DNA of 64,000 nt, taken from Microbacterium laevaniformans. GTDB lineage: Bacteria; Actinomycetota; Actinomycetes; Actinomycetales; Microbacteriaceae. This document shows positions 51,002 through 62,056 of this stretch, piece by piece. Position numbers and translations under genes: made by a program. The stretch covers positions 496,001-560,000 of the forward strand of contig NZ_JAFBCE010000001.1 in assembly GCF_016907555.1 (NCBI RefSeq), written 5' to 3'. The number at the start of each line of letters is the position of its first letter. Within the stretch, counting starts at the first letter, position 1. The notes under the pieces were generated by a model, which saw nothing but the letters and a program-made list of their open reading frames with translations, was not told where the DNA came from and did not search any database.

Positions 51002-53452
51002 TCAGTTGAGGGCGAGCGTCACGTCGCCATTCTTCGCAACCGTGACGGTTCCACCCTGGAAGTCCTGTGTGTATCCGCCGTCAGGCGTCGATTTGCTGTC
51101 GGATGTCGGGTACCCGAGCCGTCCCACTTCGTATCCTTGCGCCACCCAGGCGGTCTGGATCTGAGGGCGCATCACATGCGTCCCCGTCGAAGGAGAGGAG
51201 AGAATGACACCTCCCTCGAACGCTTGCCAGCATCCGTCGTCTCGACCACCGCACACCGTAGGCGTGGTGGGGTAGCCCATCCAGCCGTCCTCGTATCCTT
51301 GCCCGACCCAGGCATCGTGGAACGCCGGACGAACAGCATTCGCCCCGGCCCTCGGCGAGTACATCACAACGCCGGACTGGAAGCTCTGCCAGCAGCCGCC
51401 GTCCTTTCCGCCGCAGACGGAAGGACCGGTCGGATAACCCATCCACCCATTCTCGTACCCTTGAGCGACCCAGCCGGATTGGACCTCGGAGCGCATTTCC
51501 TGTGCTCCGGTGGCGGGCGAATAGATGACCACGCCATGCGTGAACGCCTGCCAACATCCTCCGTCACGCGATCCGCAGACGACGGGTGTTCCGGCTGTGC
51601 CTAGCCAGTTGTTGGCGGCGGAACGGGTCGCAATCGCCCCTTGCGCAACGTGGGCGGGATCAGAGCCGTTCGCGGTGAACGTCGCCGTACCCGCGCCATC
51701 GACCGTGATCGTCCCCCCCTGGAACTTCTGCGTGAAACCACTGCCTGCCGCTGACGCGTCGCTCGTGGGATAGCCCAACCATCCCTGCTCGTAGCCCTGG
51801 CTGACCCACGCTCGATGTATCGCCGGTCGCAACGCATGAGTTCCCGCCGCGGGGGAGTACATGATCACACCGTTGTCGAAGGCGCGCCAGCACCCCCCGT
51901 CCTTGCTCCCGCAGACGGCGGGGGTGGCTGGCGCGCCGAGCCAGGAAAGAGACCGCATCGCATTGGCGATCTGCGCCGCCCCGGTGTTTGCGGCGGTGCC
52001 CGAGTATGTGGCGGTCCCATTCTGGTCCACCGCGATGGCGCCGCCCTGGAAGGTCTGTGTGTAGCCACCATTCGACGTGGCCTCGGAACCCGCGGTGGGA
52101 TAGCCCAGCCACCCGTTCTCATACCCCTCCGAGACCCACGCCTGGTGGATCACCGAGCGCATAGGCTGCGCTCCGGTTGCGGGGGAGTAGAGGATCAGAC
52201 CGCTTTCGAAGAGCTGCCAACAACCTCCGTCCCGCGATACGCAGTTGGTGGGCGTGGTGGGGAAACCCATCCACCCGTTCTCATAGCCCTGGGAAACCCA
52301 CGCATCGTGGATAACGGCACGCATGGGCTGCGTTCCGGTTGCCGGTGAATACATGATCACACCGCCCTGGAAGAGCTGCCAGCAGCCTCCGTTCTTGATG
52401 CCGCAGACGGTAGGTGTTGCGGGATAGCCCATCCACCCGTTCTCGTACCCTTGGCTCACCCATGCGTCGTGCACGCGTGCCTGCATCTCTTGCGCGCCCG
52501 TGGCCGGCGAGTAGACGATCAGCCCGTTGGCGAACAGCTGCCAACAGCCGCCGTCCTTGATTCCGCAGACGATGCTCGTCGCTGCCGTACCGAGCCAACT
52601 GGATGCGCCGCCGAGCGAGTTGTACTTCGCGGTGACGGTCTGTTCGCCGATCGAGCCCAGCGGCGATCCGAACCAGTCGCTGTAATCACGCCAGAAGTTG
52701 CGATTGCCGTAGGTCGAGCAGTCGTCTCCTGAGCCGTAAAGATTGCCGAGAGACGCAGCGTTCGGTGTGTAGGGGGTGTAGATGTATAGCGCGCGCGTTG
52801 CGTCGTTCTCGATGTACACGCGGGCTGTTCCGCAGGACGTGTCCGGTGAGCGGAGGATGTTGTTCCAGCCGATCTGATACCCGAACCACTCAGGGCGTTG
52901 CTGATAGATGCGCAGCTGGCGCGCTCCGAAGTAGACCTGACGATAAAAGCCACTGAACGCATTGTCGCAGGGCGCTGTGTCGGGGCATCCCTGCCCAAGA
53001 GCTGCTCGGTAGCTCCAATCATCGGGCGAGCGGTCGGTGATCAGTCCCTGCTCTTTCTGCAGCATGACGATCAGCACCTTGGGGCTGATCCCGCACGCCC
53101 GCGCGGCGGCCACGATGATCTGCGCAGCAGTCATCGTTCCCGCAGGGATACCGCTGCAGTAGGAATCCGCGGCGATCGGGGTGACATTCGTGGAATAGTC
53201 CTTGAGGCACGGCTGTCCGTTGGAACCTGAACACCTCGGAACCTTGCCGTTCAGAAAGTCCTGGACCTGATCGGCGTTCATGGACTGAGCATCGAAGAAG
53301 TTGTGATCGGAAATGATCAGACCCGCGCGGAAGTCGCTCGCATTGGCCGCCTGCGCGGGGGGCGCTTCCTGCGCCGCCACCACCGCCAGCACCGCCGCGA
53401 CCGCGGCGAGAGCGCACACTACGCGGGTGATGATTCGACGTGATTTGCTCAC
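51002..53452 (-). CDS. Secreted LGFP-repeat cell-wall protein
   Basis: An 816-residue exported protein. A signal peptide with a hydrophobic core (about 10-28) ends in PPAQAANA. A 230-residue N-terminal domain with several cysteines follows (LIISDHNFFDAQSMNADQVQ; MLQKEQGLI). About 540 residues then consist of ten LGFP repeats. Seven have the form VCG-x5-GCWQ-F...GWMGYPT with a cysteine pair; three carry GGYTQ or GFTQ-x-FQGG instead. LGFP modules bind the cell wall or its glycans in other actinobacteria. GTG 53452 overlaps the lipoprotein stop by four bases; an in-frame upstream extension to 53524 is rejected. Confidence 0.88.
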   Translation of the reverse strand: MSKSRRIITRVVCALAAVAAVLAVVAAQEAPPAQAANASDFRAGLIISDHNFFDAQSMNADQVQDFLNGKVPRCSGSNGQPCLKDYSTNVTPIAADSYCSGIPAGTMTAAQIIVAAARACGISPKVLIVMLQKEQGLITDRSPDDWSYRAALGQGCPDTAPCDNAFSGFYRQVYFGARQLRIYQQRPEWFGYQIGWNNILRSPDTSCGTARVYIENDATRALYIYTPYTPNAASLGNLYGSGDDCSTYGNRNFWRDYSDWFGSPLGSIGEQTVTAKYNSLGGASSWLGTAATSIVCGIKDGGCWQLFANGLIVYSPATGAQEMQARVHDAWVSQGYENGWMGYPATPTVCGIKNGGCWQLFQGGVIMYSPATGTQPMRAVIHDAWVSQGYENGWMGFPTTPTNCVSRDGGCWQLFESGLILYSPATGAQPMRSVIHQAWVSEGYENGWLGYPTAGSEATSNGGYTQTFQGGAIAVDQNGTATYSGTAANTGAAQIANAMRSLSWLGAPATPAVCGSKDGGCWRAFDNGVIMYSPAAGTHALRPAIHRAWVSQGYEQGWLGYPTSDASAAGSGFTQKFQGGTITVDGAGTATFTANGSDPAHVAQGAIATRSAANNWLGTAGTPVVCGSRDGGCWQAFTHGVVIYSPATGAQEMRSEVQSGWVAQGYENGWMGYPTGPSVCGGKDGGCWQSFQSGVVMYSPRAGANAVRPAFHDAWVGQGYEDGWMGYPTTPTVCGGRDDGCWQAFEGGVILSSPSTGTHVMRPQIQTAWVAQGYEVGRLGYPTSDSKSTPDGGYTQDFQGGTVTVAKNGDVTLALN

Positions 53453-53940
53453 GGAACGACGACCTCCACCGGGTCCGACACGGCTGTGAGATTTGACGAT
53501 GAGTAGCGAAGAACAAGTTTCCACGTACCGGGAGGCGTCGCGACACTCGCGACTCCACAGTTAACGGCGGATGAGCTTGCGACCGCGACTACGCTCGTCG
53601 TGCGGACGTCGTCGCCATTGCTCACTGTGAGCGTGCACGTTCCCTCAGCCGCGTCGGTACCGGGGAGGAGCCCGGAGGCGTAGACCTGAGCGTCACGGGT
53701 ACCGTATGTCACAATCACCAATGCTGATGCGGGAGTGGCTGATGGTTCCCGGGGAGAGTCTGACGTGGCGTTCGATGGGGGAGCCGCGGGAGTAGTCGAT
53801 CTTGGTGAGACCGAGCCCATCGACGAGGTCTGAGAGGGAGCCAGGCTGTTCGGCGGCGCGGCGATGGGCGCGCAGCCGACGAAGGCAACCGCGAGACACA
53901 GAAGGGCTGCTGCGCCGAGACTGCCAGAAAGATGACTCAC
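53449..53940 (-). CDS. Small lipoprotein of unknown function
   Basis: A 163-residue exported protein with a lipobox (LAVAFVGC, Cys23). A serine/threonine/proline-rich linker runs from about 25 to 70. A compact C-terminal domain of about 90 residues contains two cysteines (EGTCTLTV and AVNCGVA) that could form a disulfide and looks like an immunoglobulin-type beta fold. It is coupled to the LGFP gene by GTGA. TACAGT six bases before GTG 53940 gives the operon a leaderless promoter. Confidence 0.78.
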   Translation of the reverse strand: MSHLSGSLGAAALLCLAVAFVGCAPIAAPPNSLAPSQTSSMGSVSPRSTTPAAPPSNATSDSPREPSATPASALVIVTYGTRDAQVYASGLLPGTDAAEGTCTLTVSNGDDVRTTSVVAVASSSAVNCGVASVATPPGTWKLVLRYSSSNLTAVSDPVEVVVP

Positions 53941-53946
53941 ACCTCA

Positions 53947-53952
53947 ACTGTA
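53947..53952 (-). promoter_or_regulatory. -10 box TACAGT of the lipoprotein-LGFP-GT-C operon
   Basis: TACAGT on the minus strand ends six bases before GTG 53940. Confidence 0.6.
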
Positions 53953-54004
53953 ATCAGGTCCGCTCCCGCCGCCTTCACCGCCACGCAGCGCGCCTCGTGA
54001 CCCT

Positions 54005-55405
54005 TCAACCAGAGAAGTACTGCCCGAGCCGGCCCGCCGGCGTGAAGCCGGTGGCGTGGATCTTGTCCAGGTCGAGCACGCTGTTGCGCGGGCGCGGCGC
54101 CACCGGGCTCGTTGCGGAGGCGAAGTACTCCTCCGTCGAGACGTCGGTAACGCGCGCCGGATCGTGCCCGGTCAGTTCGAACACGTGGCGGGCGATGTCG
54201 GCCCAGGATTGTGGGTCTCCTGCGCTGGTGAGGTTGTAGGTCCCGTAGGGCGCCTGGGTGTCGATGAGGTGGTGGATGCCTGCAGCGATGTCGGTGGTGA
54301 AGGTGAGTCGACCGGTCTGGTCGTTGACGACTTTCGGGTTGATGTCGCGTTCGGCTAGCGACGCCATGGTGCGGACGAAGTTGTTGCCGTCGCCGATGAC
54401 CCAGCTGGTGCGGATGATGTAGTGCCGCGGGACGGTGGTGATGATCTGGTCGCCGGCGGCTTTGGTTTGTCCGTAGACGCCGAGCGGGCAGAGGGGGTCG
54501 TCTTCGCGGTATGGGCGTTCGGACGTGCCGTCGAAGACGTAGTCGCTGGACACGTGCACGAGCGTGAGAGCGTGGGTGGTGGCGATGCGTGCCAGCGCCG
54601 TGAGGCCGGTGACGTTCGCGGCCCACGCGTCCCGCCTGCCGTCCGCGGCTTCGGCGAGGTCGACCTTGGTGTATGCGGCGGCGTTGATGATCGTACCGTA
54701 GTCACGCCAGCGACGCGCGCTCTCGAGGCCGGGGTCGGTGATGTCGAGGGTGGTGCGGTCGGCGTACTCGATATGGGGTGCGTCGCCGTACTCGCCGCGG
54801 AGGGCTTTACCGAGCTGCCCGTTCGACCCGATGATGAGGGTCTTCTTCGGCGGGATCGGCGTCACGTCTGCGAGGCGGGGGTGGTTCTTGTCCTTCTCGC
54901 TGATCTCCACCTCCGAGAGGGGGATGGGCCAGTCGATGCCCGCGGTCTCATCAGCGAGGTTCAGGAAGGAGTAGGCCGCGGTCGGTGACCAGTGGTCGTT
55001 GACGAGGTACGTGTACGCGGTGTCGGGTTCGAGGGTTTGGTAGGAGTTGCCGACGCCGCGGGGAACGAAGATCGCTTTCGACGGGTCCAGCTCAGTCGTG
55101 TACACGGCACCGAACGTGGAACCCTCACGCAGGTCCACCCAGGCGCCGAAGATCCGCCCGGTCGCGACCGACACCCACTTGTCCCACGGTTCGGCGTGGA
55201 TGCCGCGGGTGGTGCCGACGGCATCGTTGAAGGAGATGTTGTTCTGCACCGGTCCGAAATCGGGCAAGCCCAGTGCGGTCATCTTCTCCCGCTGCCAGTT
55301 CTCCTTGAACCAGCCCCGCGCATCCCCATGCACGGGCAGATTGAACACCACCAGCCCAGGGATCGGGGTTTCGGTGACGGCGAGCTGCTTACCGTACTCC
55401 GTCAC
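54005..55405 (-). CDS. rmlCD: Fused dTDP-4-dehydrorhamnose 3,5-epimerase / dTDP-4-dehydrorhamnose reductase
   Basis: A 466-residue bifunctional protein for the last two steps of dTDP-L-rhamnose synthesis. Residues about 1-185 are the RmlC cupin (DARGWFKENWQ; TRGIHAEPWDKWV; PRGVGNSYQTLEPDTAYTYLV). Residues about 190-466 are the RmlD SDR (LIIGSNGQLGKAL; VHVSSDYVFDGT; YGQTKAAGD). The usual AHGF of RmlC is GNSY here, so the epimerase active site differs from the classic one. GTG 55405 lies four bases after the rmlB stop. The fusion type occurs in several actinobacteria. Confidence 0.88.
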   Translation of the reverse strand: MTEYGKQLAVTETPIPGLVVFNLPVHGDARGWFKENWQREKMTALGLPDFGPVQNNISFNDAVGTTRGIHAEPWDKWVSVATGRIFGAWVDLREGSTFGAVYTTELDPSKAIFVPRGVGNSYQTLEPDTAYTYLVNDHWSPTAAYSFLNLADETAGIDWPIPLSEVEISEKDKNHPRLADVTPIPPKKTLIIGSNGQLGKALRGEYGDAPHIEYADRTTLDITDPGLESARRWRDYGTIINAAAYTKVDLAEAADGRRDAWAANVTGLTALARIATTHALTLVHVSSDYVFDGTSERPYREDDPLCPLGVYGQTKAAGDQIITTVPRHYIIRTSWVIGDGNNFVRTMASLAERDINPKVVNDQTGRLTFTTDIAAGIHHLIDTQAPYGTYNLTSAGDPQSWADIARHVFELTGHDPARVTDVSTEEYFASATSPVAPRPRNSVLDLDKIHATGFTPAGRLGQYFSG

Positions 55406-55409
55406 CGCG

Positions 55410-57357
<1,948 letters not shown>

Positions 57358-57387
57358 CGCCGAGCGTCCTGAGTCACCTCCCGGCCG

Positions 57388-59802
57388 TTAGACCCCTAGA
57401 CGGAATCGGGCACGCTTCACGAAACCGAGCACACCTTCTCGACGCAGGTACAGGAGGGAGAGCCTGCCGTACTTGCCCAATCCGTGATGGCGGCTGCGGA
57501 TCGCTTCCGCTGCGGGGTCGGGCATGCGCAGGACCCGCCCGTGCGTCGACACGATACGGTCCGGCGCCGAGCGAGGCGCGGCGCAAAATGCCGTCAGCGG
57601 GGCCAGGGCGCGGCTCCACGCAAAGTCCTGACGCACATCGGCGATCTTCTCCGTCGCCTCCGCCCGGAACTCGACATCGTACAGAACCTTGATGATGCCC
57701 GCTGCGAGAGCGTCGACGTCTCGCTCGGGGACGGTCACTCCGAGGGGCGATCCCTGGATGAGATCAGCGAACCCGTCGCCCGCCGTCGTCACCATGGGCA
57801 AACCCGCCCACAGATAGTCGAGGATGCGGGTACGGAACGAGAAAGCGGTCTCGATGTGCTCGTAGTGCGTACTGACGCCGGCATCGGCGTCCAGCAGGTA
57901 ATTGTGGCGATCGTCGAAGGCCACCCATTCGCGGTTGAAGAAGACGACGCGATCCGTTAGACCCAGCGAGTCGGCCAGCTCGAACGTGCGCGCCTGGGCC
58001 TTCATCATCGGCACGCCCGGGTTCGGATGAGCGACGCCGAGGAAGAACAGACGCGCATTCGGGTGTGTCTTCGTCACCTTCGCCATCGCACGCAGCAGAG
58101 TATCGGTGTCGAACCAGTCGTAGATCCCTCCACCCCACAGCAGCACCTTGTCGTCGGGACCGATTCCGGGGATAGCGCCCTTGATGGCATGTCGCTCCTG
58201 GGCGGGGACCACAGGGTCGAGCCCGAACGGCGCCACATCGATCAACTCACGCAACGCGTTGTCCGCCTCGTAAGTCATCGCGTTGACGCGACCGACCGCG
58301 GCCAACTGTCCTAACCAGAAGTCTCGTTGCTTGTCGGAGGCGCACAGCAGGTAGTCAGCTCTACCGATCTGGCCGTTCAGAACATCGGCAGCGTTGATCA
58401 CGTGCGAGTTCCAGTCCTCGAACCGTGCTTGACGGGCCTGCTCGAGTTGCTCGAGGTGCAGCGGATCATAGATGTCTGCGACGAGAATCTTCTCGGTCTG
58501 AGCGAGGCATCTGTATTGATGAAGGACGTAGCCTTGAATGACGATGACGTCGGCCCATTCCTCATGTTCCTGCATCGCGTGATCGTCGCCCGCGTAGACG
58601 ACTTCGAATCTCGTGGACGCACGGCCTGGCTTCGTCGACGTCACCAGACGCACGTCGTTGCGGTAGGCCAACTGTTCGCTCATGTTCCAGGCGCGAATTG
58701 CGGGCCCCGCCATCTTGGGGCCGATCAGGTCGCTGGTGACGACGAGTACGCGAATGCGGCCCTGCGCCGTCACGATCCGTAGCGAGTTTGCAAGCGCGTC
58801 GGCCACAGGGTGGATCGATGGATCGGCGTCCAGTGACCGCGAGGTGTCGCCGAACAGTGAGAAAAGTGCCTCATCGCGCACCAGCCGGCGCTCCTGTATG
58901 CGCGTTCGACTCGGCGTAAGCTCGTCGATCGATCTTACGAAGGCATCGGCCCCGAGGATGGGGGAGAGCGTCTGCGCCGGAACCTCATGGCTGAGCGCGG
59001 ATGGCGAGTCGTCTTCGACCACTGCGATGCCGGATGCGGCGACGGTACGCCGGACGGCTAGACCGAGGGCGCCGGCCAGGAACTTGCCGAGGTTGTGCTC
59101 TTCCAGATTCTTGAAGAGAGCGATCAGCGCGTTACGTTCCAGAATCTCACGGCGCGTTGCATGGGCGGCCGCGCCGCCGGTCACCTCGGCCGCTGACAGG
59201 GGAGCGAACCTCACCCGGTGTCCATAGAGGTTCATTCGCCAGCCGAGGTCGACGTCGTCGTACGCGGACGCGAGTCGCGCGTCGAAGCCACCGACTTCCT
59301 TGAACGCGGCAGCCCGCACGAACATTGCAGCCCGTGTCGCAAACAGTACGTCCCGTGAACGGCCCTGATCGCTGCCCGTCGCGCTGTTGTATCCCATTCC
59401 GAACCACGTCAGCCCCCCACCGGAGAAGTCGATCACGTGGTCGTCGGAACGAAGAGTCTTGCTCGCGACCGCCCCGATCTGCAGACCACCGTGGAACACT
59501 TGGAGGGCGGCGCTGATCCAATCGCGGAGGGGCAGCACCCCCGCCTCGACGAACGCGACGTAGAGGCCTTTTGCTTTCGTAGCCCCGACGTTCGACGGGT
59601 GGGATGTGGCATCCTTCGAAGACAGGACGGTGGTGGCCCCGGGGAATGCCGTGGTGGTCTCCGTCTCCGACACGACGATGATCTCCCGAAGTTCTTCGGG
59701 CCAGTCGGTCGCCGCAACCGCCGCGATCGTCGCTTGTGTTGCGTTGTCGTCATTTCGATGGCGGACGATCACAGACACAAAATCAGTGCGGCGCAACGGC
59801 AT
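57388..59802 (-). CDS. Two-domain glycosyltransferase (GT2 N-terminal, GT4-like C-terminal)
   Basis: An 804-residue protein. Residues 1-220 form a GT2 fold: FVSVIVRHRNDD, an acidic loop AFVEAGVLPLRDWI, and GGFDARLASAYDDVDLGWRMNLYG with the ED/DDVD-type motif. From about residue 345 a GT-B fold begins (RIRVLVVTSDLIGPKMAGPAIRAWNMSEQL) and continues through VLLWGGGIYDWFDTDTLLRAMA and YEHIETAFSFRTRILDYLWAGLPMV. It probably adds two sugars to the rhamnose-rich polymer exported by the adjacent Wzm/Wzt. AAGGAG lies six bases before ATG 59802. Confidence 0.85.
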   Translation of the reverse strand: MPLRRTDFVSVIVRHRNDDNATQATIAAVAATDWPEELREIIVVSETETTTAFPGATTVLSSKDATSHPSNVGATKAKGLYVAFVEAGVLPLRDWISAALQVFHGGLQIGAVASKTLRSDDHVIDFSGGGLTWFGMGYNSATGSDQGRSRDVLFATRAAMFVRAAAFKEVGGFDARLASAYDDVDLGWRMNLYGHRVRFAPLSAAEVTGGAAAHATRREILERNALIALFKNLEEHNLGKFLAGALGLAVRRTVAASGIAVVEDDSPSALSHEVPAQTLSPILGADAFVRSIDELTPSRTRIQERRLVRDEALFSLFGDTSRSLDADPSIHPVADALANSLRIVTAQGRIRVLVVTSDLIGPKMAGPAIRAWNMSEQLAYRNDVRLVTSTKPGRASTRFEVVYAGDDHAMQEHEEWADVIVIQGYVLHQYRCLAQTEKILVADIYDPLHLEQLEQARQARFEDWNSHVINAADVLNGQIGRADYLLCASDKQRDFWLGQLAAVGRVNAMTYEADNALRELIDVAPFGLDPVVPAQERHAIKGAIPGIGPDDKVLLWGGGIYDWFDTDTLLRAMAKVTKTHPNARLFFLGVAHPNPGVPMMKAQARTFELADSLGLTDRVVFFNREWVAFDDRHNYLLDADAGVSTHYEHIETAFSFRTRILDYLWAGLPMVTTAGDGFADLIQGSPLGVTVPERDVDALAAGIIKVLYDVEFRAEATEKIADVRQDFAWSRALAPLTAFCAAPRSAPDRIVSTHGRVLRMPDPAAEAIRSRHHGLGKYGRLSLLYLRREGVLGFVKRARFRLGV

Positions 59803-59923
59803 GGAGGACTCCTTCTAGAACCCCGCAACACTATCAGCGCCGCCGATCTCGCCGATGGGTGGCACCTCCGAAGTCGCAGACGTCTGTCGCCGTCGCTCTG
59901 GGGTATCCGTCAGGCCCGACCGT

Positions 59924-59929
59924 TAGGCT
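59924..59929 (+). promoter_or_regulatory. -10 box TAGGCT of wzm-wzt
   Basis: TAGGCT ends seven bases before the ATG at 59937. Confidence 0.55.
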
Positions 59930-59936
59930 GTCAGGG

Positions 59937-60851
59937 ATGTCTGGATTCCACGCTGAGGCGACCCAACGGATGCTTCGGCTCGCCACCGAACCGCTGGCCC
60001 CTACGAGCGGGGTACCGCAGGGACGTTCGCGTGTCTGGTGGCCGATACGCAGCATCCTCGGCCAACGCGAGCTGCTGGGCCTTCTGATTCGCCGTGACCT
60101 CAAAGCCCGCTACAAGGACTCCGCGCTCGGATTCTTCTGGTCACTTGCGCGTCCGCTTCTTCAGCTGGCCATCTACTTCGTCGTCATGGGGCATTTTCTT
60201 CAGGCGGCTAAGGGGATCCCTGACTTCGCCGTCTATGTTTTCGCGGGCCTCACTGCCATGGGCTTCTTCACCGAGACGGTCGGCGGAGGCACCGGTTCGA
60301 TTTTGTCGAATGCGGGGCTCGTCAAGAAAGTGCACTTGCCTCGCGAGGTCTTTCCGCTTGCGAGCGTCGGCGGCGGACTCTTCAATTTCGGCGTGCAGTT
60401 TCTCGTGCTGATCCTGGCGACCATCATCGCCGGACGCCCGCCACTGCACTTCGATTTCTTCTACCTGGTGCCGGCGCTGTTGCTGCTCATCGTCTATGCG
60501 ACCGCTGCGGCCCTGCTGTTCAGCGCCATAAACGTCTACCTGCGGGACATGCAGTACCTCGTCGAGGTCGGCACCATGCTGCTGTTCTGGGCCAGTCCAG
60601 TGGTCTACTCGTGGCAGATGGTGAGTTCGATCATCACGTCGCCCCTTCTCTTGGACGTTTACACCAACAATCCGCTGACGCTCGCGGTGCTCGGCTTTCA
60701 GAAGGCCTTCTGGATGGCGGCGCCCGAGTCGAGTTTCCCCGCGGATCTGCTTCTTCGGATCTTGGTCGCCCTCGCGGTCGGTGTGGTCTGCCTCTTCGCC
60801 AGTCACCGAGTCTTCCTGCGGCTGCAGGGCAACTTCGCGCAGGAGCTGTGA
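59937..60851 (+). CDS. wzm: Polysaccharide ABC exporter permease
   Basis: A 304-residue ABC-2 permease. A cytoplasmic N-terminal region of about 55 residues contains LLIRRDLKARYKDSALGFFWSLARPLLQLAIY, the entry helix pattern of Wzm/RfbA/TagG proteins. Six membrane helices follow. A longer open frame starts at 59736, but the -10 box supports ATG 59937. Its stop overlaps the ATPase start by one base (TGATG). It exports a lipid-linked polysaccharide across the cell membrane. Confidence 0.92.
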   Translation: MSGFHAEATQRMLRLATEPLAPTSGVPQGRSRVWWPIRSILGQRELLGLLIRRDLKARYKDSALGFFWSLARPLLQLAIYFVVMGHFLQAAKGIPDFAVYVFAGLTAMGFFTETVGGGTGSILSNAGLVKKVHLPREVFPLASVGGGLFNFGVQFLVLILATIIAGRPPLHFDFFYLVPALLLLIVYATAAALLFSAINVYLRDMQYLVEVGTMLLFWASPVVYSWQMVSSIITSPLLLDVYTNNPLTLAVLGFQKAFWMAAPESSFPADLLLRILVALAVGVVCLFASHRVFLRLQGNFAQEL

Positions 60852-62056
60852 TGGATACCACCAGACCCCCGCAAGCGCCGGAAGTCGTGCGCGTCGAGGA
60901 TGTGTCGAAGAGGTTCGTCGTTCGCAGGGACTCGTCGATCAAGGAACGCATCGTCACGCTGGGGCGCGCGGGTCGCCATCACAAGAAGGACTTCTGGGCT
61001 CTGCGTGATGTCTCCACGACGATCCGTGCTGGAGAGACGGTGGGTCTCATCGGCCACAATGGATCGGGCAAGAGCACTCTGCTCAAGATGATCGGCGGGA
61101 TCATCGAGCCGACATCCGGCGTTGTTGTCAAGCGTGGTCGGCTCGCCGCCCTTCTCGAACTCGGCGCCGGATTCCACCCCGATCTCACGGGACGCGAGAA
61201 TGTCTATCTCAATGCGGCGGTTCTCGGGCTTTCGAGGGACGAGACGGAGGCGAGATTCGATGAGATCGTGGCCTTCGCGGCAATCGACGACTTCATCGAT
61301 ACCCAGGTGAAGTTCTACTCATCAGGAATGTACGTACGGCTCGCCTTCGCGGTCGCGATCCACACGGATCCCGATATCCTTCTCGTCGATGAAGTGCTTG
61401 CCGTCGGTGACGAGGCTTTCCAACGCAAGTGCATGGACCGCATCGCGGAATTCCAGCGCCAAGGTCGCACGATCATCATCGTCAGCCACGCGCTCGGACA
61501 GATCACCGAGCTCTGCACGAGAGTGATCTTGCTCGACAAGGGCGAGGTCGTGCACGACGGTGACCCGGAGAGGGCAGTAGCCCACTTCCGGGAGCTCCTC
61601 GAAGAGAATCGTGTCGCCGAGTCCGCGAGGGCTATCGACGACGGTCAACGCCGCACCGGGGCGATCGTCCGGTGCACGGCCTCGGCTGTGGGGCGTGCAC
61701 CCGGAGCGGCTCTGCACCCCGGCGACGATCTCGAGATACGGCTCGAGATCGAGGCGGAGAACCTGGAGTCGTGGATCGCGGCGGTGCAGATCGATGACCT
61801 CACAGGCGTCAAGGTCTTCGAGACCGCCACGGATCGACTCAATACTCCGCCGCAGCCAGTTCGAGGCAGTCGAGCGGTGGTGTTCACGATCCAGAATGCG
61901 TCGTTCGGCGGTGGTCGCTACTTCGTCAACACGCTGCTGCGGGACACGACCGGACACAATCTGCACAGCACGATGCAAGCGACCTCCTTCGAGGTCACCC
62001 CCGACCCCCGTTCTAGCGGATATCTGAGCCTTGATGTCGGTGCCGTCATCACCTGA
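60851..62056 (+). CDS. wzt: Polysaccharide ABC exporter ATPase with C-terminal sugar-binding domain
   Basis: A 401-residue ATPase of the Wzt/TagH type. Walker A is GHNGSGKST (68-76), the signature YSSGMYVRLAFA and Walker B ILLVDEVLAVGD. Residues 1-50 contain the FWALRDVSTTI lead-in typical of this group. The C-terminal 135 residues (about 265-401) form a Wzt_C-like beta domain that recognises the polymer end before export. The next gene overlaps it by 23 bases. Confidence 0.92.
   Translation: MDTTRPPQAPEVVRVEDVSKRFVVRRDSSIKERIVTLGRAGRHHKKDFWALRDVSTTIRAGETVGLIGHNGSGKSTLLKMIGGIIEPTSGVVVKRGRLAALLELGAGFHPDLTGRENVYLNAAVLGLSRDETEARFDEIVAFAAIDDFIDTQVKFYSSGMYVRLAFAVAIHTDPDILLVDEVLAVGDEAFQRKCMDRIAEFQRQGRTIIIVSHALGQITELCTRVILLDKGEVVHDGDPERAVAHFRELLEENRVAESARAIDDGQRRTGAIVRCTASAVGRAPGAALHPGDDLEIRLEIEAENLESWIAAVQIDDLTGVKVFETATDRLNTPPQPVRGSRAVVFTIQNASFGGGRYFVNTLLRDTTGHNLHSTMQATSFEVTPDPRSSGYLSLDVGAVIT

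Noticed and set aside
51100-52600. Repeated DNA blocks that could suggest a CRISPR array or satellite
   Set aside because: Repeats are about 150 bp, diverged, in frame and encode LGFP modules; there are no short identical repeats with unique spacers.
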